NCBI RefSeq assembly: GCF_030692605.1
Contig: NZ_JAUYUD010000017.1
Location: forward strand, 1-64,000
Source of the DNA: Lutibacter sp.
GTDB taxonomy: Bacteria > Bacteroidota > Bacteroidia > Flavobacteriales > Flavobacteriaceae
Direction of reading: 5' to 3'
DNA: 64,000 nucleotides
Of the stretch, positions 26,049-34,400 are shown piece by piece (the stretch's first letter is position 1; every line of letters starts with the position of its first letter). Below the pieces are notes generated by a model. It made no database searches and was not told where the DNA came from. It saw only the letters and a list, made by a program, of their open reading frames with translations. The position numbers and the translations under genes are program-made.

Positions 26049-26071
26049 TAGTTTTTCATTTCCCTATAATT

Positions 26072-26120
26072 AAAAACGTCTTGAAGAATTTCTTTAAGGC
26101 GTTTTTTTATGTGGTTTTAT
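26072..26120. terminator. tig terminator; left copy of the island-flanking direct repeat
   Basis: Hairpin AAACGTCTTGAAGA / TCTTTAAGGCGTTT (two G-U pairs in RNA) followed by a T-run. The 49 bases match 42939-42987 at 46 positions. The last 31 bases (26090-26120) are identical and extend 10-12 bases past the T-run, so the likeness is not just shared terminator shape. Confidence 0.85.
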
Positions 26121-26287
26121 CGAAATCTTAACAAAATAAACTCCCAAGAATTAAATTCAATTGTGCACAATAAAAATGGAAACAAAAAAAACTGTATTTT
26201 AACCGCGATCTAAATTGGGTTCATTTTAATAGTAGGATTTTAAACAAGAAATCAATCTAAATACGTAACTAATTAATCAATGGCATC

Positions 26288-27040
26288 ATGTCTTTACAAA
26301 TTGAAATCAACAAACTAACGGCAATCATAGTTGATGATGAACTTCACGGCAGGGAAAATCTTAAATTGATTATTAAAAATTACTGTCCGGAGATTGAAGT
26401 TAAGGGAAGTGCTGATTCGGTTGTTTCGGCAATAGCTTTGGTAAAAAATCATTCGCCCGACGTTGTTTTTCTAGATATTAATATGCCGGTACTTGATGGA
26501 TTTGACTTTCTTAACGAATTTGAAGATCGAAAATTTATGGTGGTATTTGTGAGTGCTCATGATGAATTTGGAATCAATGCGGTAAAAGTTGGTGCAGCAG
26601 ATTATCTCTTAAAACCAATAAATATCAAAGAACTCAAACAGTGCGTTAAAAAACTGTTGTGTATAAATGGTAAAAAAAACAGTGCCAAACCTGTTTTAGA
26701 AAACAATAAACTGATTATTTCTGCTTCCCGTGGATTTAACATTCTCAATATCGACGATATTTTGCGTCTGGAAGCTGATGGTTGTTATACCACAATTCTC
26801 ACTAAGGACAAAAAAAACTCCGTAATATCGCGCACCTTAAAAGATTTCGAAGAATCATTGCCAAAAGAATATTTTTTTCGGATTCACAAATCCCATCTTA
26901 TTAACTTGAAATATATCAAGGACTATTCGAACTTTAGCGGAAACTTTGTTACGATGACCGACGGCAGTAAAGTTGAAATATCTCGCCGAAAAACACCAGA
27001 ATTTATCCAGCGGGTAAAAACATTTCTAAATACCGTTTAG
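26288..27040 (+). CDS. LytTR-type response regulator
   Basis: 250 residues. The N-terminal receiver domain (~10-128) has the acidic pair VDDE (~16-19), the phospho-acceptor Asp in VVFLDINMP (~residue 62), the conserved Ser in VFVSAHDE and Lys in LLKPI. The C-terminal LytTR DNA-binding domain (~148-245) shows ILRLEADGCYTTI, LPKEYFFRIHKSHLINL and SRRKTPEF. LytTR proteins bind tandem direct repeats about two helical turns apart, and exactly such arrays occur at 30058-30109 and 31121-31172. The partner kinase starts two bases after the stop. First gene of the island; no full -33/-7 pair is visible in the 167 bases before it. Confidence 0.93.
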   Translation: MSLQIEINKLTAIIVDDELHGRENLKLIIKNYCPEIEVKGSADSVVSAIALVKNHSPDVVFLDINMPVLDGFDFLNEFEDRKFMVVFVSAHDEFGINAVKVGAADYLLKPINIKELKQCVKKLLCINGKKNSAKPVLENNKLIISASRGFNILNIDDILRLEADGCYTTILTKDKKNSVISRTLKDFEESLPKEYFFRIHKSHLINLKYIKDYSNFSGNFVTMTDGSKVEISRRKTPEFIQRVKTFLNTV

Positions 27041-27042
27041 AG

Positions 27043-30042
27043 ATGCTTAAAAAAAATATAATTTTTGCTGTATTTTTTCTTTTTTGTTTCTCAAATATTC
27101 ATTCGCAAACCCCATCTTATTATCATTATACTTCATCCGACGGATTGGCTTCTTCCACCGTTTACGACATTATTCAAGATAAAGACGGATTTATGTGGTT
27201 TGCCACCGCAAATGGAATAAGTAAGTTTGACGGCAATCACTTTGCCACATTTCGAACCAAAGATGGTTTAAATTCCAACTCAATTATTTCTCTTTTGGAA
27301 GGAAGAAAAGGCGAATTATACATCGGTAATTTTGAAAAGGGAATTAATGTTTTAAAAAATGGTAAAATTGAAAATTATTGCAGTGTAATTGACGGCAAAA
27401 GTTTGGTGATTTCTTACTTAATATTTGACACTTCAAAAAAAAATGAACAGAAAATTATTGCATATAATGGTTGGGGTGATATTAATTTAATCAGTGAAAC
27501 CGCATCGGGTAAACTGAGTACAAAAATTATTAAGGCCTTTCCCGTTTACATCAATAAATTAGAAAAACTGGCAAATAGTGATTTAATGGCTTTAACTACA
27601 ACGGGTTTGTATGATTTTAAAGTTGAATCACTTTCAAAATTGAACATCAAAGGTTTGCCCGAAACTTCAGTTTTTTGTCTCGCCAACGGCAATGACGGGA
27701 GTTACTATATCGGCACAAAAGGAACAATTTACCAATTAAAAAACAAGGCTATAATTGGCACATATAAAATAGATTTAGCGAGCAACAATGAGGTTACCGC
27801 TATTTTAAGCGATAAAAATAATAATATTTGGTTTTCAAACAGAAATTCGGGTTTTTATATGATTCCAAACGGTTCAAACAAAATAATAGATATTGGAAGT
27901 AAATTAGACCTACAAAATACGTTGGTAAATAAATATTTTGAAGATAAGGAAGGTAATATTTGGATCAGTACTTTTGGAAAAGGCGTTTATTGCATTAACA
28001 ATCTTTACCTAAAAAGTTATAATGAAAATGACGGATTGCACAATAATAACGTTTATGCTATTGCTAAAGTAAGTTCGGGAAAATTATTATTGGGTACTTT
28101 TAATGGCGTAAGTATTTTAGAAAACGGAAAATTCGACCAGATCAAAAATAAAAATGATAAAACTTTATCGGAATATATTTATAACATTAAAAATTTAAAT
28201 AATGAATTTTATGTTTGTGGGTCAGTTGTAAAAAACGACACATCCACTATTTCTTATAAAGACATAAAATTGCATTTGTTTGATGGACTTTCATTTTGCA
28301 AATTAAGCAATGGATTGTACTTGTTTGGAGGAAGAACAAATTACATAAGAGTGCAAAATAAGTTTAATGATGATCAAAACCAAGCATCACAAGTCTTTGT
28401 TTTTGGTGAAGATCGCAGTGCAAACCGAATCAATCAAATTTTTGAGGATTCAGAAAAAACACTTTGGATTGGCACCGGACATGGTTTGTGCAAAGCATCA
28501 GTTTTGCTTGATAAAACTGGGAAACTAACTTTAAAGAAAACCTTTTTTAAATCCAATTCAATTTTAAATTCGAAAATAAATGCCATTATTCAAGATAATG
28601 ACCACAACATTTGGGTTGCAGGCGAAAAAGGGATTGTTCGTTATAATCTAAAAAACAATTCCATTACAGACTATGAAAATATTGGGGATCAGGATTTATC
28701 ATCGTCTACTTCAGTTGTTTCCGACAAAAAAAACAGAATTTGGGTTGGAAATATGAAGGGTCTTTATTTGGTTGATGGCAACACAATTAAATATTTTAAT
28801 AAGCAAACCGGCCTTCCGTCGGATGAAGTTTATTCACTCTTTTACGATGAGGAAAAAAATCAGTTAGTAATTGGTTCAAGTGCAGGTATTACATTTTTGG
28901 ATATTGATTTATTTGACAAGGATATTTCTCCAAAGCTCCAAGTGAAAATTATGGGCGTAAAAGCAGGGGATTCAGTTTACACAAATTATAACCATTTGGT
29001 TTTTGGGCCTGAACAACGGAATGTTTCCATTAACTTTAAAGCGCTAAACTTTTCTTCTTCAGGCTCTGTGAGATATCAGTATAGATTAGATGACAGCAAA
29101 TGGAAAGAAACGCACGATGATGTTCTTAATTTTCTTTCCCTAAAAAACGGAAAATACAATCTTCTCATTAGAGCAAAATCCCAAAATGGAAATTGGAGCA
29201 ATCCGGCCCAGATTTCCTTTGAAGTGAAACCTCGTTTTACAGAAACCGTTTGGTTTAAATTTTTGATGTTATTGATTGTTGCACTGGTTTCCAGCTTAAT
29301 GGTGGCTTGGCAAGCCAGAATTCAACAGCGTAAAACACGTAAAAAACTAAAATTGAATCAGAGAATTAACGACCTAAAACATCAAGCTTTGTCGGCCATG
29401 ATGAATCCGCATTTTATTTTTAATTCCCTTAATTCCGTACAATATCTTATCAACAGCAACAGGAATGAAGAAGCCAATGATTATATAGCGATGATGGCTA
29501 AATTGATTCGAAAAAATTTGGAAACCGCCGGAAGCGGATTTATACTTTTATCCGAAGAAGTCAACCGGCTGAAACTTTATTTGAATTTGGAGAAGCTCCG
29601 ATTTCAGGAAAGGTTTTCTTATGAGATTATAATAGGGAATGACATAGATTCAAATGCAATAATGATTCCAAATATGATTCTTCAGCCCTTTGTTGAAAAC
29701 GCACTTTGGCATGGCATTATTAACTCGGGTGTCAAGGGGATGGTGAGCATTTCTTTTTCTTTTGAAAATGTAGAAATTGATGCTGAAATTTGTAAATCGT
29801 TAATGATAAAAGTTACCGACAATGGTATTGGAATTATTGAAGCCAGAAAACATAAAAAAGCGAATCATATTTCAAAAGGCATTGAAATTATTGAAGAACG
29901 TCTCCGGTTGTTGAGCGAAAAAATGGAATTGCCCCAGCCAATTATGATTGACGATTTAAGCAACCAAAATAATAATACACATGGTACCGAAGTTATCATT
30001 TCTCTGCCGCCACCTCTTTATCAAATAATTCAAAAGGGATAA
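27043..30042 (+). CDS. LytS-type histidine kinase with periplasmic propeller sensor
   Basis: 999 residues. Signal peptide to HSQ (~22), then Reg_prop beta-propeller repeats through ~residue 630 (for example DGLASSTVYDIIQDKDGFMW, GNIWISTFGKGVY, KTLWIGTGHGL, NRIWVGNMKGLY), a Y_Y_Y domain (~640-735), one TM helix (~740-762) and a cytoplasmic His_kinase (LytS/YehU family) domain. The H-box reads AMMNPHFIFNSLN with the phospho-His near residue 790; the ATP-binding part has ILQPFVENALWHG and VTDNGIGI. The large periplasmic sensor suggests an extracellular or envelope cue. Propeller sensors of this kind are best known from polysaccharide utilisation hybrids, but there are no SusC/SusD or glycosidase genes here. 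Paired with the LytTR regulator (2-bp gap). Confidence 0.93.
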   Translation: MLKKNIIFAVFFLFCFSNIHSQTPSYYHYTSSDGLASSTVYDIIQDKDGFMWFATANGISKFDGNHFATFRTKDGLNSNSIISLLEGRKGELYIGNFEKGINVLKNGKIENYCSVIDGKSLVISYLIFDTSKKNEQKIIAYNGWGDINLISETASGKLSTKIIKAFPVYINKLEKLANSDLMALTTTGLYDFKVESLSKLNIKGLPETSVFCLANGNDGSYYIGTKGTIYQLKNKAIIGTYKIDLASNNEVTAILSDKNNNIWFSNRNSGFYMIPNGSNKIIDIGSKLDLQNTLVNKYFEDKEGNIWISTFGKGVYCINNLYLKSYNENDGLHNNNVYAIAKVSSGKLLLGTFNGVSILENGKFDQIKNKNDKTLSEYIYNIKNLNNEFYVCGSVVKNDTSTISYKDIKLHLFDGLSFCKLSNGLYLFGGRTNYIRVQNKFNDDQNQASQVFVFGEDRSANRINQIFEDSEKTLWIGTGHGLCKASVLLDKTGKLTLKKTFFKSNSILNSKINAIIQDNDHNIWVAGEKGIVRYNLKNNSITDYENIGDQDLSSSTSVVSDKKNRIWVGNMKGLYLVDGNTIKYFNKQTGLPSDEVYSLFYDEEKNQLVIGSSAGITFLDIDLFDKDISPKLQVKIMGVKAGDSVYTNYNHLVFGPEQRNVSINFKALNFSSSGSVRYQYRLDDSKWKETHDDVLNFLSLKNGKYNLLIRAKSQNGNWSNPAQISFEVKPRFTETVWFKFLMLLIVALVSSLMVAWQARIQQRKTRKKLKLNQRINDLKHQALSAMMNPHFIFNSLNSVQYLINSNRNEEANDYIAMMAKLIRKNLETAGSGFILLSEEVNRLKLYLNLEKLRFQERFSYEIIIGNDIDSNAIMIPNMILQPFVENALWHGIINSGVKGMVSISFSFENVEIDAEICKSLMIKVTDNGIGIIEARKHKKANHISKGIEIIEERLRLLSEKMELPQPIMIDDLSNQNNNTHGTEVIISLPPPLYQIIQKG

Positions 30043-30057
30043 AATTTCTTTCACACT

Positions 30058-30109
30058 TACCGTTAAATTACCAAAACCTACCGTTCGTTTATTGGGTGCT
30101 ACCGCAAAA
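30058..30109 (+). promoter_or_regulatory. Triple LytTR operator upstream of the DUF3592 gene
   Basis: Three direct repeats ACCGTTAAA (30059), ACCGTTCGT (30080) and ACCGCAAAA (30101) start exactly 21 bp apart. The central copy fits the published LytTR site pattern [TA][AC][CA]GTTN[AG][TG] at every position, and 9-bp sites with 12-bp gaps are the known LytTR layout. A near-identical array precedes the 83-residue gene at 31234. Confidence 0.8.
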
Positions 30110-30119
30110 TTATTAACTG

Positions 30120-30149
30120 TTGCAATGATTGATATTATAGTTAAATTTG
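30120..30149 (+). promoter_or_regulatory. Promoter of the DUF3592 gene (TTG-N19-TAAATTTG)
   Basis: TTG at 30120-30122 and TAAATTTG at 30142-30149, 19-bp spacer. The last operator repeat ends 10-11 bases upstream of the TTG, a usual position for an activator. The ATG is at 30166. Confidence 0.7.
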
Positions 30150-30165
30150 AATAAAAGCTATCAAA

Positions 30166-31065
30166 ATGAATTGGATTGGCTGGCTATTAAGCCTTATCAT
30201 TATGCTATTGTTGTTTGTTGCGGGAGCCATTTTGTGGAATCCCTTGCGCTTATTAATTTCAGGAAAAAAAGTTGAAGGAGTTGTAATTGGATTGGCCAAA
30301 TCACCTGGATCAGCTGGGCAGGATTCACTAAAAGCGCCAATTTTTGAATTTACAACCTTAAATGGAGAAAAAACAAAAGTGAGCGGTCGGGATTTTTCAA
30401 ATTCTACCTCCGTATATATTGGTAAAACTGTTCCCGTGGCTTATGAGCAATCAAATCCAAAAAATGCCCAAATAATGTTATTCAAGGAATTTCCAATAGG
30501 AATTGTGGCTACTTTATTTGGTTTTGCAGTTTTCATTTTATTGATTTGGATTTCTGGCATTCTCATTTCCGGGGATCCAAGATTGGATGATCCGTTCCAT
30601 CTTTTACCTATGTTAATTGCCAATTTACAATTAAATCCATATCGTTTCCCCGTTTATTTTTTGTTGTCAATAGTGATTCCTGTTAGTGGCACTGGTACTT
30701 ATTTGCTTACCGCAAGTGCGCTTGATTTACGTGCCAATGGAATTAAAACTGTTGGAGAAGTATTGAGATTTGAAAGAATAATTTCAAAAACAAATGATGG
30801 CAGAGCTACGAGTGGCATATTTCCTATGGTTACTTATAAAGACGCTTCTGGCAATTCTCATATTATTAAAAGATCAATGGCAAAACCGCTAACCCGCTTA
30901 AAACCCGGTGATTTGGTTTCAGTAATCTACCCAGCTGAACATCCTGATCAAGGCGTTGTAAATACGTGGGACGAGTTTTGGCCACCTCCTATCTTTTTTG
31001 GCTTTGTGATGATTGCTTTTCTATGGCTGCTTTATTTAATGCTGACTGGGAAAATTCAGCTCTAA
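30166..31065 (+). CDS. DUF3592 membrane protein
   Basis: 299 residues with about four TM helices (roughly residues 5-25, 113-133, 158-180 and 272-292). Two soluble DUF3592-like beta modules lie between them: residues ~33-107 (GKKVEGVVIGLAK, VPVAYEQSNPKNAQIM) and ~198-262 (VGEVLRFERI, DLVSVIYPAEHPDQGVV). DUF3592 proteins are inner-membrane proteins of unknown role, some fused to OB-like folds. Here the gene is transcribed from its own LytTR-type promoter, which suggests that it works with, or tunes, the neighbouring envelope operon. No enzymatic motif seen. Confidence 0.8.
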   Translation: MNWIGWLLSLIIMLLLFVAGAILWNPLRLLISGKKVEGVVIGLAKSPGSAGQDSLKAPIFEFTTLNGEKTKVSGRDFSNSTSVYIGKTVPVAYEQSNPKNAQIMLFKEFPIGIVATLFGFAVFILLIWISGILISGDPRLDDPFHLLPMLIANLQLNPYRFPVYFLLSIVIPVSGTGTYLLTASALDLRANGIKTVGEVLRFERIISKTNDGRATSGIFPMVTYKDASGNSHIIKRSMAKPLTRLKPGDLVSVIYPAEHPDQGVVNTWDEFWPPPIFFGFVMIAFLWLLYLMLTGKIQL

Positions 31066-31120
31066 TTTATTGAATATTAGTAATAGAATCGCATTTTTTT
31101 ATTTTTAATTGTCACATTTT

Positions 31121-31172
31121 TACCGTTAAATTAGAAATACCTACCGTTAGTTTATTAATACCTGCCGTACGC
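31121..31172 (+). promoter_or_regulatory. Triple LytTR operator upstream of the large envelope operon
   Basis: Repeats ACCGTTAAA (31122), ACCGTTAGT (31143) and GCCGTACGC (31164) at exact 21-bp steps. The central copy again fits the LytTR pattern at all constrained positions. The surrounding ~100 bp is related to 30050-30160, so the two regulatory regions probably arose by duplication. Confidence 0.8.
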
Positions 31173-31182
31173 TTGTTAGCTA

Positions 31183-31213
31183 TTGCGATAACCGATTCTT
31201 GTATTTAGATTTG
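31183..31213 (+). promoter_or_regulatory. Promoter of the envelope operon (TTG-N20-TAGATTTG)
   Basis: TTG at 31183-31185 and TAGATTTG at 31206-31213 with a 20-bp spacer, in the same position relative to the operator repeats as at 30120-30149. The ATG of the first gene is at 31234. Confidence 0.7.
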
Positions 31214-31233
31214 ATACAAAAGCCAAAGCTCCC

Positions 31234-31485
31234 ATGTGGAATTTTCTAAAAAATTTGAAGCATTTATTTACAAGGAAGCAATCTGTTTCCACACCGCTTT
31301 TAATTATTAAAAAAGGGGCTGATAATGCTAATGTGAAAGAATACAACTCAATTGAAGAAGCCATTGCCGATATAGAAAACGACCCGAACGTTCCCGCGGA
31401 AAAAATAGAAAAGCTAAAATCGTCCATCAGAATGTTAAAGGACAAAACTTCCATAAAAATCAGAAATGGTGAAATCATAAAATAA
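31234..31485 (+). CDS. Small protein of unknown function (83 aa)
   Basis: 83 residues, not recognised. No signal peptide or TM helix. The N-terminus is basic (MWNFLKNLKHLFTRK). The middle contains a short helix with acidic residues (SIEEAIADIENDPNVP), then a Lys-rich helix (AEKIEKLKSSIRMLKD). It is the first gene after the second LytTR promoter and lies 12 bp before the 1628-residue gene, so it is probably translated from the same mRNA. Real-gene evidence is position, promoter and a coding-like codon pattern. It may be a cytoplasmic accessory or regulator of the operon (inference). Confidence 0.65.
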   Translation: MWNFLKNLKHLFTRKQSVSTPLLIIKKGADNANVKEYNSIEEAIADIENDPNVPAEKIEKLKSSIRMLKDKTSIKIRNGEIIK

Positions 31486-31497
31486 AACAGAACAATT

Positions 31498-34400
31498 ATG
31501 AAGAAATATCTTGCACTTCTATTATTGGCAATTTCTTTTCAAGGTTTTGCGCAATCCAATCTTATTACCGGTATCAACATTTCACTGCCTGCCAATCCGG
31601 ATGCAAATATTGCCGAATGGTCTAAATCAATGCCGCCGCTTATGATTTCTGCACAAACCAGAATGGAACAAGGAAAAGTGTCGCCGATGGTTCAGGAAAG
31701 CAGTATTTTGGTTTCCATAAAAGGCAATGGTGTCGTTTGTGGTCATTATTCGATTGACAATGCTCCGGCAAGTAATTTTAATTCCCCTGCAAAAGTATGG
31801 TCGGGCGAAACAGCGCTTAACTTATTGGGCGAGGCTTGTGTTTTAAAACCGGGTATTTATGAATTTTGTGTAAAGTTCTATGGCAATGGCGCTGCTGGCC
31901 AGGTTTTGATTGGTGAAGCTTGTAAGTCATTCACCATAAAAGAAACTGAGCGTAAATCTTATCAGCCACCTCAGGCTTTAGCGCCCGTAAATGGACTTTC
32001 CTATACAACTGGTGACTTCGCGCAACCACAGTTGTTTCGTTGGACGCCCGTAATACCAAAACCACAAGAGCCTGTAACGTATCGATTAAAAGTTTGGCAA
32101 ATGATGCAAGGACAAACAAGTACACAAGCCATGCAAGTTAATCAGCCTATTATTACCAAAGATGTTGAAAATATGACACAAATTGTCATAAATAATATTT
32201 TAGATGATCCTTGCAAGCCACCATACCTCTGCGATTTTGTTTGGAATGTGCAAGCGTTGAACAGGGAAGGAAACCCAATTGGGGATAATAAAGGAATGAG
32301 CAGCCCTTTTCAGTTTGCAGTAAATAAAGCTGCTCCAAATGTTAATAAATCGCAGCCTGTTGTTGAAGAGGAGGTAGTGGTTCCAACAGGAAGCCTTGCG
32401 GCTAACGACACCATTTATGCCGGTTACAATGGCGAATTTGCCATTATTACAACACAAGTTAGCGGCACCAATAAATTTTCAGGAAAAGGGACCGCCTTCA
32501 TAAATTGGCTAAAGGCGCGAGTGAGCGTTAAATTTGACAGTATTACTGTTGATGCCAATAAAAAATTGCTTACAGGAAAAATTTCAGCGGAAATTGATGA
32601 TACTGCACCTGTTTATCCGCAAGATTGGGCTTTAGAAATTGCGGCAAACAATCCTTGGTTAAATAATATGGTTACAAGTCATGTAACTTGGGTTGAAAGC
32701 AAAATCAATCAAACAATTCCCTATAATAATTTAACAGAAGTAACAACTCCGGTGAAATTGCCTTTGGGACTTAATTTTCCAAACGGAGATCAATTGGCGA
32801 TTACTGAAATGGTTTTTAGAAATAACAAATCTGAATTCAATATGGTAACTTCTAAAACTACGCCTCAAGACTGGGGAAATCCTGTTCAATTGGTTGGTTT
32901 TATCGCTAAAAATATTGAATTTCATCCCAGCAATATTAAAATGCCACCCAATAGAATAGAACTTGTTGAAGATGTCACCATTATTGCAAATCCTAAAATT
33001 AATTTCACCTTTAAAAAACCCACAAATTCAAATACGGGCTGTTTTGTTGAATGGGGCGAAAATGGATTTTCGCAATTCGGAATCGAAATACATTCTGAGT
33101 TTACGAGAGATTGGTTATTGCCTTCTCCTGATGACGGAATCTCAAAAACCAAGGCAAAACTATTTGCTTTAGGCACTGCATGGAATGATTTGGTTTTAAC
33201 AGGTACTTTGGAAAAGTCTGAAATAGTTTCCGCACAAGGAATGACGGTTTTGGCAGATAGTTTGTCTTATGATATGTCGGATGTTTTAAATCCGCCAAGC
33301 ATCACTTTTCCGCAAAATTATGATGGAGAAACCTCTAACTTATTCAGGGGTTTTTATATGAAAGAACTGGTGGTGGAAATGCCGGCAACTTGGCAAACCC
33401 ATTCTGGCGGCAAACCTCAAATTTCAGTGCAAAATATGATTATTGACAATACCGGTATCACGCTATTTGCGGAAGCCACCAATGTTGTTCAGTTTCCCAA
33501 CGCAAACGTTGCCGATTTGGTAGCAAGCATTGATACGGTTCATGTGGAAATTGAATCGAGTTCACTTGTTGAAGCAAGTGTTAAAGGCCGAATTGGATTG
33601 CCGGTAAGCAAAGCAGATTCTATCCAAAATCCTTTAAAATACATAGCGCTATTCAATAACGCGCAATTGCCTTCCCAAACAAGCTATTTTCAATTAACCA
33701 TTGAACCGACGGGTCCAATTTATGCAAATTTGTTAAAAGGCGTCATGACGCTTGCCCAAACCTCAAATATTGTTGCCTATGTTGATAAAAATAAAAAAAC
33801 ATTTAATACAATGCTCAATGGAAATTTTGTTTGGAACAACGTGAAATTAGGGCCGGTGAAAAATGTAAATATGAACTTAGGGTTTCAAGGGATTGCCATG
33901 AATTATGACTCAAGTTTGGCAAGCAATAAATTTACTTTCAATGCGGGCGCATGGTCATTTGCGAGCCCTCAAAAATTCTTGGCAAATTTTCCGGTTACCA
34001 TAGACAATATCGGATTTAAGCAATTGACAACTACAGGCAATCAGTTACTTCATGGAAAATTAAATTTCGACGTAATTTTTAATTTGTCGACAGATGTGGG
34101 AGGGCAATCTAAATTGGCCGTTGAATTGGCAATTGAAGACAATCAAAATGCTTCAGGATTGGGAAAATTTAAACCAAAATATATTGGAACCAGTATTTCT
34201 GACATCAGTGTTTATGCTAATTTACCGGCCGTTTCTATTGATGGAACTATTCAATTCAGAAATGACGATCCCGTTTTTGGAAATGGTTTCAAAGGAACGC
34301 TTCAAGCAACTTTTAAAGCCCCAAAAGTGAGTATTTCAGCCTTGGCTGAATTTGGAAACACCAGTTATCTTCATACCTCAACCTACAGATATTGGCGTGT

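Noticed and set aside
31176-31478. Minus-strand 100-codon frame opposite the 83-residue gene
   Set aside because: The plus-strand reading has a promoter with LytTR sites and lies in operon order; the minus reading has no promoter and overlaps the operator tail.
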